A stretch of DNA of 64,000 bases. Origin: Dromiciops gliroides. Its lineage: Eukaryota; Chordata; Mammalia; Microbiotheria; Microbiotheriidae. A program made the translations under genes and the position numbers. The notes below the pieces were generated by a model. That model was not told the DNA's origin, searched no databases, and worked only from the letters and a program-made list of their open reading frames with translations. Within the stretch, counting starts at the first letter, position 1. Every line of letters begins with the position of its first letter. Shown here piece by piece: positions 25,201 through 38,201 of the stretch. Location: contig NC_057864.1 of NCBI RefSeq assembly GCF_019393635.1, positions 442,812,822 to 442,876,821 of the forward strand, given 5' to 3'.

Positions 25201-28200
25201 GCTAGTAAGTGTCAAGTGTCTGAGGCCAAATTTGAACTCAGGTCCTCCTGAATCCAGGGCTGGTGCTTTATCCACTATGCTACCTAGCTGCCCCCTAAGA
25301 TCTAGTTTCAATACTGATATTTTGATTCATATGAATTTATGATTAGCATCAGCTAAACCCGGTGGCCTTCTCCTTCCCTATTCCAATGAATCTTTGACAG
25401 TATAGGAGATAGAGCTCTGGACTTGGGGTGAGGAAGAACTGGAATCGAATCCTGATTCTGACACTTACTATGTGAGACCATGGTCAAGTGAGTAAAGCTC
25501 TCTGAGCCTCAAGCAATTCTCCCAACCTTAACTATATGAAGTTATAGATAGCTTTCAATCTGCTTGTGGAGAGGGGGAATTCCATATTGAGCACATCATA
25601 AATCCATGACATGTTGACATTTAGGAGAACTGATTACCTGGGTATAAGTTTTCATCCGCTTTCCAAGGACTCCCTTCAATGTTCCGTAAGTACTTGGAAG
25701 GAGTCTTAGGGAACCTCTGAAATGACTTCTGCATGTATTTTTCCCGTATACATAGTGCCCGGTATAGACCTCTGCAGACTTCTTCAAAATCTTCTACTGT
25801 AACCTAAAGACAAAGCTTCTTAGTATTTGAGTCAAGCCCCGACCCGTTCATATAGTGAAGTGGCCCCGAGTGGGGGCTAGCAAATGTTTAACCACCAACT
25901 TGGGGGTGGGGAGGAATTACATATCACACACTTTTAAGTTTAATTTGCAATATTAAAATTTTCTCCATCAGTTTCTTAAGTCTGGACAATCAATAACACA
26001 ATAAATCAGGCTGTGGTTCATAGCATTTGCTGATTTCCAAGGTGTGAATGCTCATGGTGACAGTGTAACAGCTCTTTCAGAAGAATAGGTTCCAGCACAC
26101 CCCTGGATGTGTGTAATGTAATGTTCATTGTCCGACCTTTTTTTTTTTTTTTTGGCCGGGCAATGAGGGTTAAGTGACTTGCCCAGGGTCACACAGCTAG
26201 TAAGTGTCAAGTGTCTAAGGTCGAATTTGAACTCAGGTCCTCCTGAATACAGGACTGGTGTTTTATCCAACTCACCACCTATATGCCCCCCTATTTTCCT
26301 ACTTTGATTCTCTCTCTGGGGTCTCAATGCTGACCTGGCTACACTCCACCTTCCATCTTATCTCCCAATGCCATAATCCACCTGTGCTTGCCTTCTTCAG
26401 GCATGCTTTGTACCTTTCCCAATCATTTCCATTCCCCTGGCAATCAACTAGTGGATAGTGTATGATCTAAGTCAGGCGGACTTGAGATAAATTCAGCCTC
26501 AGATACTTACTAGCCATGTGACATTGGGCAAGTCATTTAACTGCTGCCTGCCTCGGTTTCCCCATCTGGGTTGTTTTTGAGGATAAAATGAGTTGATATT
26601 TGTGAAGCGCTATACAAAATTTAAAGTGCTCTATAATGCTAGCTCTCATTATTATTATGTTGATGCCCAGTGTCCTTTTCTGTGCAAAGATAATCTGAGG
26701 GAACAGTCCATGCCAACAAAGACGTAATATTAACATGGTCTGGTACAGTCAGTGAGAGTGTTGAACCTGGAGTCAGGAAGACCTGGGTTCTGATCCAACT
26801 CCTGACACTTCATCGTTGTGAGACCGTGGAAGAATCACCGTAAATCTGTGATGCCTCAGTTTTGTCATCGGTAAATGCCTATAGGACCTACCTCCCAGGT
26901 TGTTGGGAAGTTCAACTGAGATGATGCATGTAAAACAACTTGCAAACCTCAAAACACTAGGTAAAAATCGATGATGTTGAGGGTGACGGTGATGACGGTG
27001 GTGACATTGTAGTCAGTATCTTCCTTCTTCCCACACAGCATACGTGCATTTTAATTGTGGCCTTCTGGAGGTGAAACCTGAACTTAAAGGGATACCTCTA
27101 ATATGAATTTCAGGATTACAAATATCAGGTCATAGAAGATATTTGGGAACAGGTAAAGACTCCTTGAGTCCTTGAAATCATATCACAGAAGCTGGGTGTA
27201 CTGCATGTTTGAAAAGGCCCAGATCTGGTTAAAATCAGGACTCTGGGATTCAGAAGTCATAGATTTTTTTTTTCTGCTCTTGATCTATAGCTATAAAAGG
27301 CAATGAGTGTCACAGGAGACGTGCTGTTGGGTAAAAAATGTAAGGGATTGGGGCAGCTAGGTGGCACAGTGGATAGAGCACTGGCCTTGGATTCAGGAGG
27401 ACCTGAGTTCAAATCCAACCTCAGACCCTTGACACTTACCAGCTGTGTGACCCTGGGCAAGTCACTTAATCCCAATTGCCTCACCAAAAAAAAAAAACAC
27501 GTCAGGGATTTCTTAGTAGCAGCCTGGTATAATAGAGCTTTAGATGTAAAATCTAAGAAGGCCTGGGTTCAGATCCAGCCTGTTTTTAGCCACATGAACC
27601 TGGGTAATTCATTTAAACACTCTGAATATGTTTTCTCATCTGTAAAATAAGAGTGAGAATAGCACATGGTGTCAAGGATTAAATGATCTCATATATGAAA
27701 AATAATTTGCAAACTTTAAAATGCCATAAAAATGGGAATTCTTTATTTAGTTGGCTCATATCCCAGGGGAAACTCCAATGGATCCCATTATTCTGCAAAG
27801 AAAAGTAGCTCCCCAGTCCTAAGCAGAAATTGCTGAATGTTTAATTATTGAAGTCTAACAAGTTGAGCCTTATCGGACTTACCTAGGGGCCAAAGCAGGT
27901 TCCCAGAAGGTAACCAGGGGTCCAGGCCTTTATCCAAGTCAGTTTCATTTTTGTTAGTTCGGACTCATCTGACTTGAAGAAAGAGGATTTGGGCAAAGGT
28001 TGGTGTTACTACCACCCCCAGGCATAGATAAGTCCTCTTCTTGGAGGACACAGGCTTGAGAACTTGGTCCCTCCCTCTTTAGTTCTCACACTTGGGTCCC
28101 CTCCGTTCTCCTCTTGAATATAACAGGGCAATCAAGGAGGTGTTCTTGGGCCAGATTTGGAGAATTCACCCAAGTTGCTTGACCACAGAGTAGGAGGCAC

Positions 28201-31200
28201 AATGAACATTAATAGAACAATACAGAAGGATCTCTTTCCAGCTTTGTTCAGGGTAGGCATTGCCATATAGAGAGCACTTTCAGTTTTGGATCCTTTTGTC
28301 CTATCCAGCCACCTGAGTCTGGCACATCCTTAAATCAGACCTTTGGCTATTGACCAGCCAAGAAAATCCCATCTTCTTTTTAGCTCTACCCTGTTTCACC
28401 CTTCAATCCACCCTACATTGTTTTCTCTTCTCCCTCTCTCCTTTCATCCCCTTCTCTTCTGTTCCCCAACTTCTTTCCTTTCTGTCTCTCTCCCTCTCTC
28501 CTCATCTCTTTTTCTATCTCCTTCTCTCTTTTCTCTCTCTTTCCCTCTTTTCTCTCCCTCTCTCCATCTGTCTCTGCCTTTGTCTCTGTCTCTCCCTTTC
28601 TCCTCCTCTTCTATCTCTTCTTTATTGATTACAAAATTAAGACAAGTGCCTCTGTCCTAATTCTCTAATATCCCACAGTGGTTTGAATGGAACAGTTGCT
28701 CAATCAACTAACACACATTTATTAAGTACTTGTAATATGCCAGGTACTGTGCTAGGCCTGGAGTGAGACACTCCCTGCCATCCAGTAGCTTACATTCTAC
28801 ATTCCTATTTTCCAAGTGCAGTGTGCTCTTTCCCCCATATTATTCTTTTTTTGTATCTTTTATTTGGGGGGGAGGGGCAATGAGGGTTAAGTGACTCACC
28901 CAGGGACACACAGCTAGTAAGTGTCAAGTGTCTGAGGCCAGATTTGAACTCAGGTCCTCTGAATCCAGGGCCAGTGATTTATCAGCAACAAGCATTTATT
29001 TTATTTTCCATTTACATGTAAGGGTACTTTTCAACATTCATTTTCATAAGAATTAGAGTTCCAAATTTTTTCCCCCACTCTCCTCCCCCCTCCACAAGAT
29101 TGCAACCAGATTATATATGTACAATCCACAAGTGTTCTTTTTATCAGTTCTTTCTACAGGGGTGCATAATCATCATCAGTCCCTTGGGATTGTCTTGGAT
29201 CATTGCATTGCTGAGAGTAGTCAAGTCATTCACAGTTGCTCATTGAACAATACTGCAGCACCGGCCCTGGATTCAGGAGTTCCTAAGTTCAAATCCAGCC
29301 TCAGACACTTGACACTTACTGGCTGTGTGACCCTGGGCAAGTCACTTAACCCCATTGCCCCGTAAAACAAAACAAAACAAAAAAAAAACCCCAAAAAACA
29401 AAACAATACTGCTGTCACTATGCACAATGTCCTCCCAGCTCTGCTCACTTCACTATATATCGATGTTCATTAGTCTTTCCAGGTTTTTCTGGGATCATCC
29501 TGTTTGACATTTCCCATAGCACAAGACCATTCCACCACAATCATATACCACAGTCTCTTCAGTCATTCCTCAATTGATGGAAATTCCCTTGATTCTCAAT
29601 TCTTAGCCTCCACCAAGAGTTGCTATAAATATTTTTTGTACAATTTCCCCCCCTTTTCTCTTTTTCATGATTACTATTGTTAACTGTTTCCCTTCCATCC
29701 TATTCCCTTCCCCATGATATTTATTCTATTATCCATCTTCTTTCATCCTATCACTCTTCAAAAGGGATTTGCTTCTGCCTGTCCCTTCCCCCACTCTGCC
29801 TTTCCTTCTTTTGCCCCTCTCTTCCAGTGCTTTATCCACTGTGCCACCTAGCTGCCCCCCTTTTTTGATTTTTTAAATTTTAAATTTTTTTTGTTTTTTG
29901 TTTTTTGGGGTTTTTTTTTCAGGGCAATGAAGGTTAAGTGACTTGCCCAGGGTCACACAGCTAGTAAGTGTCAAGTGTCTGAGGCTAGATTTGAACTCAA
30001 GTCCTCCTGAATCCAGGGCCGGTGCTTTATCCACTGCACCACCTAGCTGCCCCGCTGCCTCCCTTTTTTGGGTAACTTTTGTTTTGGGGGGGGCAATGAG
30101 GGTTAAGTGACTTTCCCAGGATAAGTGTCAAGTGTCCCCCATATTATTCTGATTATCCAGGCCAGATGTGGTTTATTAAGTCTCAGACATAGGTCTCTAG
30201 GTCTCTAGCTTCTGTACTCTTTTCATTTTTCCCACTAATCCATCCTCACACTTTCTCCTTCCTGCCTTCTTCTCTGGTTATTCCTATTCTCCCTTGTTGA
30301 AGACACCTGCTTCTAAGTTTACGGGATTACAGTATCATAGCTTTGGAACAGTAAAGGATCTTGGTCATCCAGTCTAACCTTCTCATTTTACAAATAAGCA
30401 AACCAAGGCTGGGAAGTTACACAATTTGCCCAAGATCACCCAAGATGCCTTTCATTTTATTTTCCATTTAGCTGAACTCTGGAGATTTTAAGTTGTAGGA
30501 TCCCTGCTTCCCTAAAGCCAATCTACTCTTAACCACTTCATTCCATTTAATCATCCCACAAGAATAAGAGCATCCTTTCTCTCCAACCCTCCTCCCACCT
30601 AGGAACAAGCAGTTAAGAGCTATATAAGACCCACCATACAATGGGGTGTGTATCATCATTAGGACTCCTGAGTGTCTTTTAAGTCTGCTCGCTTGACCAT
30701 AATAATCAACAGTTACATGAGAAGAGACTGTGGGGCTGGTCACAAAAACTATATTTAGAGAGGACACTGGTTGCTGAACTTTAGTTTCATCAATTTGCTG
30801 ACGGTGATCCTCTGAGTTTAAGCAGCAGAGATTTATTAGTTGAACAACTGTTCTGGGCTGCAGAAGTAGGTCAGGTTCCTTAAGCCAAGAATTCACCAGC
30901 TCTCACAACATATTAGAATCTGTTCCAAGTAGCAAAGTACCCTAAGCATCTCCAGTGAAGCGAGGGAGGACTTTCTGTCAAGGAACACCAGCTTCTATTC
31001 TCTCGCTGTCCCTGTTATTCTTTCTGTCCTCGTCTCGTCCCACATCCCTGTTTTGTTTGAATGGTTCTATAAAGTGACCTATATTCAGAAGTCCCAGTGC
31101 TTGGAGCAAGGACTACAAAGTGTACTCAGAATAAGCAAGTTCAATGGAAGGAGAGGGAGAGCTCAGGGAGGGAGCTTGTACCTTGGATCATAAGTCCCAT

Positions 31201-34200
31201 GAAAGAGAGACAACACGACACCACCTCAAAGTAGGGAGAAAGGAAAGGAAGAGGAAGAGAATAAGCGTTCATTAAGTGTTTGCTATGTGTCAGCCACTGT
31301 GCTGAACATTTTGCAAATATTATCTCATTTGATTTGGGTTTTGGACAAGATCCAAGAATGCGTGTGCCTCCTGTTTGTGGGGAGTCATGACTGGGTGGGG
31401 AGCCAGCCAAACAACTCACTCACCTGTGGTCAGTCGTCTCAACCTACCTCTGGTCCCAAATCCCTGTGCTGCCCACTCCTATGACCTACATTTCTGCATC
31501 ATGGCTCCTTGGTGGAGTCAGGTTGCCTGCTGCTCCTGGGGTCTGTGTATAGCCTTCTGTCAGTCCATTCCATAAGCCTTCTCTTCCCCAGTATTCTCCA
31601 AGCCAATGAGTGAAGGCATGTGAAGTGTTTTGAAAAGTATAAGATGGTACACAACTCTAAACAATACCATACTATCATGACCCAGATGCAGAGCATTAGG
31701 ACAGAAAGGAAGCCAAAATATTAGGGACAGTAAGGAGAGGGGAGCTGGGAGAGAAGAGCCAAGGATCCTATGAGAAAAGATCAGCTCACCCCAGAGGCAT
31801 AGTCTCCTGTGATCTGTACTCTCTGGAAGTCTGGCACAGTTTGATAGACAGGAGATGAGGATATGTACTCATCAATATGGGACAGTTTAGTTGATGATGT
31901 TTCACTCTGTGGAACAGCCAAATTAACTGTCTTCCGGCTCTGGAAACGCCTTTTCCTATTGTTGGAAGAAAAAAAAAGATTTCATCTCTCTCCTTTCAGC
32001 AGAAGCCCCACTGTGTCAAGTCTGGGTTTCTCTACAAATATTCATTTTGAGGCAAAAATCATAAAACTTAAAATGTGGGAATGAAGTTAGTTTAGTGGTT
32101 ACTAGCTCTCTAACTACTCTTTCTCCAGCTACTTAGCTCGCTCTTCATTTTCTTCCTAACTCCTTAGGCTTTGTCTTTGACACTCTTCTTGTCTCATTCC
32201 TTTTATGATTTCATTTAATCCTATGGGTTTCAATTAATTAGTTAATCTACAAGAATTCATTAAGCACCTACTATGTGCATAGCACTGTGCTAATTGCTGG
32301 GAATATAAAGAAAGGCAAAAGATAGTCCCTGCCTTTAAAGACCTCATAATCTAATGGGGAAGACAATATACAAACAAATATGTACAAACGAGCCACATAT
32401 AGGATTCAGAGAAAAAGAGCTCACCTGCATATTGAAGAAAGACTGACAGAGACAGATAATGATGCAGAAAATTTTAATACTCATGATGAAGATGAATTAG
32501 CCCCAAATATATCTTGGTCACATTTCAGCTGATGTGATAGGATTAAACCTAGAAGCAACTCCATTTTACCCTGACATCCCAGTTGTATGTTTGGGACAGG
32601 ATGTACTCAAAAGGGACACATAGCTAGCCTAAGCTATTTAAGAACTCAAAGTTACCTTTAAATGACACTGATAATCAATAATCTAGATAGAAACTCAGGC
32701 TAAAAATGTCAGAACTATTAAGCCAGTGATTAGCCTTACATGCATGAAGTAAAAGAGGAGAGATGATTGCTCATAGACCCAAACAGTTTTGTGATGGCAT
32801 ATAAATATCATGTGCAACTACATTTTGCTCTGCTTTTTTATACTATTAATTATTGCTATTGAAATGCATGTTTGGGGGGCAGCTAGGTGGCTCAGTGGAT
32901 AATGCACCAGTGCTGGATTCAGGAGGACCTGAGTTCAAATCCAGCCCTAGACACTTGACACTTACTAGCTCTATGACTCTGGGCAAATCACTTAACCTTC
33001 ATTGCCCTGCAAAAAAACCCAAAACAACAACAACAACCACCCAACAATAACAATAACAACAACAACAACAACAACAAAAGAAATGCATGTTTTAACTGTT
33101 TACAAAATGTGTATGTGTGTATATATACTGTTATGTAATCTGTACCCTATATTGCATATATATATATACATATACATATATATATATATATATAAAATTT
33201 TTTTTTTTTTGGTGAGGCAGTTGCAGTTAAGTGACTTGCCCAGGGTCACACAGCTAGTAAGTGTCAAGTGTCTGAGGACAGATTTGAACTCAGGTCCTCC
33301 TGAATCCAGGGCTGGTGCTCTATCTACTGCACCACCTAGCTGCCCCTTGCTTCCATATTTTGATGTACTTGCATTTACAGATGTACTTGCATTTTATAGA
33401 TGTACTTGCCTATACAGAATTATAACATATGAATTATAAATGTGGTTGCTTTAATAATATATAATTGCATGTATTCATTGTTGTGAATAATATTTACTTT
33501 TCCTGATAAAATTGTGTATATATATTGATTGTTATGAATGAAGGTTTTTTTGACTATGTAATTAATGGTCTTGAATGAGAACATTTTATTTTGTTTTAAT
33601 CTAACATACAGTAGATAAAACACTGGGTTTACAATTAGGAAGACTCATCTTCATCAGTTCAAATCTGGCCTCAGACACTTACTAGCTGTATAACCCTGGG
33701 CAAATCACTTAAAGCTGTTTGCCTCAATTCTTAATCTGTAAAATGACCTGGAGAAGGAAATGGCAAACCACTCCAGCTTCTCTGCCAAGAAAACCCCAAA
33801 TGGGGTCATGAAAAGTCAGACAACTGAAATGACTGAACAACAACAGCTGTTGCAAAATATATTGATTATGTAAAATGTTTGACATGTAGATTCATTTTAA
33901 TTTTCAGAGGACTTCAAATGTTGCTGGGGGTTGAGGAGAGGATATAGGATACTGCTCTTTTCTTAAATGGACATTTCGCTTGCCGAAAGGGGCAGGAATA
34001 GGGCATCTGTGTAACAAATATTGATAAAATAAGTTTGAGAAGAAACATGGCACCCCAGATAAAAGTCTTTCAGGAAAGACAAAAAATGTTTTCAGAACCT
34101 GAAAGAAGATGGCCCTTCACATATATGTATTGAGAAGACTGAAGACAAAACATTGACTTAAAGATAGTCATAGTGAATTGTGAGCTATCAGCTCATTTAC

Positions 34201-37200
34201 ATAAGACTGGTTTCAGAACTTTGAAGGTTATAGCTAATAAACTATAAATCAAATAACTGTTTGGTATGGTTGTATGGTTTGGTATGATTTATTTGGTATA
34301 ATATGGTATGATTATATAAGGACTGTTGGGGTCATGCCTGAAAGAAAGGTAGCATTTTTGAGTTTCACATTGTAAGTTAGATATTGGTCACTGTTTATGA
34401 GAAAGCTCTGACTTGAAGCATTGGTGGCTGTGAGAAATGACTAGATGAAGACAGAATATGAGAAAAAAGCTGAGTGCAGGATGATTCAAAAGAAGCCAGT
34501 GACAGAAGATGCAGAAGGAGATGAAAGAAGCTGTTTACAGAAGACAGAAGTTGATAGACAGGCTTTTCAGTCCCTTTGCTGGGAGCTAAATGGATTGGAT
34601 AGGAGACATTGCTTTGCTGAGAGCTGATTGATTGCAGAAAGCCTGAGTCATTTGAGAGAGCTGACTGAAATCAGATTGGCTTTGCAACTGCTAGAAACTC
34701 ACTGGAAGAGAGTTGAACTCTGTTGCTACATGAAGAACTGTTTGAGCTTATTTCTTTCTAGCACTATTTATGGCCTGAAAGAGGGAAACCTCTCAGGGAT
34801 AGCTGTTACCTTATACTGTTCGCTATAGATTATAAGAGGGAGAAGGGGAAAGAAGGCTTTATAATTCTCTGAGAGCTATGTTTACACACACACATAATAT
34901 ACATAGTAAGACATACACCTAGTAATATATATTATATGCTATGCATACTATATAATGTATATTAATATATAATATATAGTGTATATTACTCAAAGAGTAC
35001 AACATTTTCTCAGTACCCTGCCAATTATGTCTAGGTGGCACAGTGGATAAAGCACTGGCCCTGAATTCAGGAGGGCCTGAGTTCAAATCCAGCCACAAGC
35101 ACTTGACACTTACTAGCTGTGTAACCCTGGGCAAGTCACTTAACCCTCATTGCCCTGCCCTGCCAAAAATAGATTCAGGAGAGATAATTTAAGAATTTGG
35201 ACTACCTGAAAGCCATGATAAAAAAAAAAAAAGATCCTGGGCAGCAGTTTTCAAGGAATTATCAAGGAAAACTACTGTGATAACCTAGAACCATAGGAGA
35301 AAATAGTCATTGAAAGAATCCACTGATCATCTCCCAAATGAAAACTCCAAGGAATAGTGTAGCCAAATTCCAGAATGATCAGGTCAAGGAGAAAATAGTG
35401 CAAGCAACCAGAAAGAAACAATTCAAATATCAAGGAACCACAGTCAGGATTACACAAGACATAGCAGCTTCTAAATTAAAGGATTGAAGAGCTTGGAATA
35501 TGATATTCCAGAAGGCAAAGGAGCTTGGATTACAACCAAGAATCAACTATCCAGCAAAATTGAACATTATAAATAAACATTCAATGAAATAGGGGGTTTT
35601 CATACTTTCCTGATGAAAAAATCAGAGCTGAACAAAAAATTTGATCTTCAAATAAAAGACTCAAGAGAAACATAAAAAGGCAAACAGGAAAGAAAAAAAC
35701 CAACATGTTATTCAATAAGGTTAAACTATTTGCATCCCTACACAGGAAGATGATACTTGTAACTCTTGAGAACTCTATCTCTATTAGGGCAGTTAAAAGG
35801 AGTTATACATAGAGGCTGTGCGTATAAGATGACTTTGATGTGATGATATAAAAAGTCAAGGGGTTGAAAAAAAAGTATTGTACTGGGAGAGGAGGAAAGG
35901 GAGAGGCAGAATAATGTAAATTACATCACATGAAGAGGTAAAAAAGACCTATTACAGTAGAGGGAAAGAAGGGAGGGGGTGAGCATTGTTTGAACCTTTT
36001 TCTCATCAGATTTGACTAAAAGAGGGAATAACATACACACTCAGTTGGGTATAGAAATTTATCACCCTATAGGGAAGTAGGAGGGGAAAGGGGAAAGAAA
36101 AGGGGAGGCTGATGGAAGGGAGGGCAGATTGAGAGAGGCAGTGGTCAGAAACAAAACACTGGTGAGGAGGACTGGATGAGAGGAGAGAAAAGTATAAATG
36201 GGGAAAAATAACACAGAGTCATAACTGTGAATGTGAATGGGATGAACTCTTCCATAAAACAGAAGTGTATAGCAGAGTGGATTAAAAACCAGAATCCTAC
36301 ATGTTATTTACAAGAAACATATTTGCAGCAGATAAACAGAGAAGAAAGGTAAAAGACTGGAGAAGAATATATTATGCTTCAGCTGAAGTTAAAAAAACCA
36401 CAACCAAAAAACCAAAAAACAAAACAGGGGTAGCAATCCTGATTTCAGACAAAGCAAAAGCAAAAATAGACCTAATTAAAAGAGATAGGGAAGTAAACTA
36501 TATCTTGCTAAAAGGTACCATAGGCAATGAAATAATATCAATACTAAATATATATGCAGCAAATGGTGTTGTATCCAAATTCTGAGAGGAGAATTTAAAT
36601 GAGTTACAGGAAGAAATAGACAGCAAAACTATACTAGTGGAGGACCTCAACCTCTCCCCCTCCAAACTAGATAAATCTATCCACAAAATAAACAAGAGAG
36701 AAGGTAAGAAGGCGAATAGGGGGACAGCTAGGTGGTGTAATGGATAAAGTACTGGCCCTGGATTTAGGAGGACCTGAGTTCAAATCTGGACTCAGACACT
36801 TGACACTTACTGGCTGTGTGAACCTGGACAAGTTACTTAACCCTTATTGCTCCCCCCTCCCCCCCAACAAATAAAAAGGAAAGAAAAGAAAGAAAAAAAG
36901 AAGGTGAATAGAATTTTAGAAAAGTTAGATATGATAGACCTCAAACTGAATGGGAATAGAAAGGAATATATATTTTTCTTAGTGGTACCTGGCACCCACA
37001 CAAAAATTTACCATGTATTAAGACATAAAAATCACAATCAAATGCAGAAAGGCTGATATAATAAATGCATCCTTTCCAGATCATGTTGCAATAAAAATTA
37101 TGTGTAATAAAGGGAAAGGTAGTTTAAAAATTAACTAGAAACTAAATAATCCAATCCTAAAGAATGAGTGGGTGATAGAACAACTCATAGAAATACTCAA

Positions 37201-38157
37201 TAATTTCACCAAAGAGAATGGCAATAATGAATACCAAAATTTATGGGATACAACAAAAGCAGGTCTTAGGGAAAATTTTATATCTCTAAATGCTTACATG
37301 AATAAAATAGAGAAAGCTGATCAATGAATTGGGAATACAACAAAAAAGGCTAGAAATAGAACAAATTTAAAACCCCCAATTAAATAACAAATTAGAAATT
37401 TTGAAAATCAAAGGAGAGATTAATAAAATTGAAAGAAAGAAAACTATTGAACTAATAAATAAAACTAAGGCTTTGTTTAATGAAAAAAAGATTAGATAAA
37501 TCTTTGGTTAATTTGATTTTAAAAAAGAAGGAAGAAAACCAAATTATCAGTATCAAACATGAAAAGAGTGAATTTACCACCAAGGAAGAGGAAATAAAAA
37601 TAATAATTAGGAGCTATTTTGCCCAATTGTATGCCAATAAATCTGATAATCTAAGTGAAATAGATGAATATTTACAAAAATAGAAATTACCCAGATTAAT
37701 AGAAGAGGAAGTAAAGTATTTAAATAACCTCATTTTAGAAAAAGAAATTAAACAAGCCATCAATTAACTCTCTAATAAAAATCTCCAGCGTCACATGGTT
37801 TTACAAATGAATTCTACCATTCAATAAATAGTTCATTCCAATACTATATAAATTATTTGGAAAAATAGGTGAAGACAGAGTTCTACCAAATTCCTTTTAT
37901 GACCCAAATATGGTGCTGATACCTAAACCAGGAAGAGCTTAAACATAGAAAGAAAATTATAGAACAATTTTTGTAATGAATATTGATGTAAAAATTTTAA
38001 ATAAAACATTAGCAAAGAGATTACAGCAATTTATAATGAGGATGATACACTATTACCAGGTGGGATTTATACCAGGAATGGAGTACTGGTTCAATATTAG
38101 GAAAACTATCAGCATAATTGACTATATCAATAACAAAACAAACAGAAATTATATGAT

Positions 38158-38201
<44 letters not shown>

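Larger units (their letters stand above)
28846..29867 (-). mobile_element. MIR-related SINE split by the half-L1
   Basis: Left part 28846-28983 and right part 29824-29867 join in order across the half-L1 copy. Confidence 0.85.

Noticed and set aside
30468..30896. 142-codon open frame on the minus strand in intron 4
   Set aside because: No recognised domain and no exon signals that join it to AMPD1.
33002..33439. 145-codon frame on the plus strand
   Set aside because: Made of a SINE AAC tail, a TA microsatellite and a reverse SINE.
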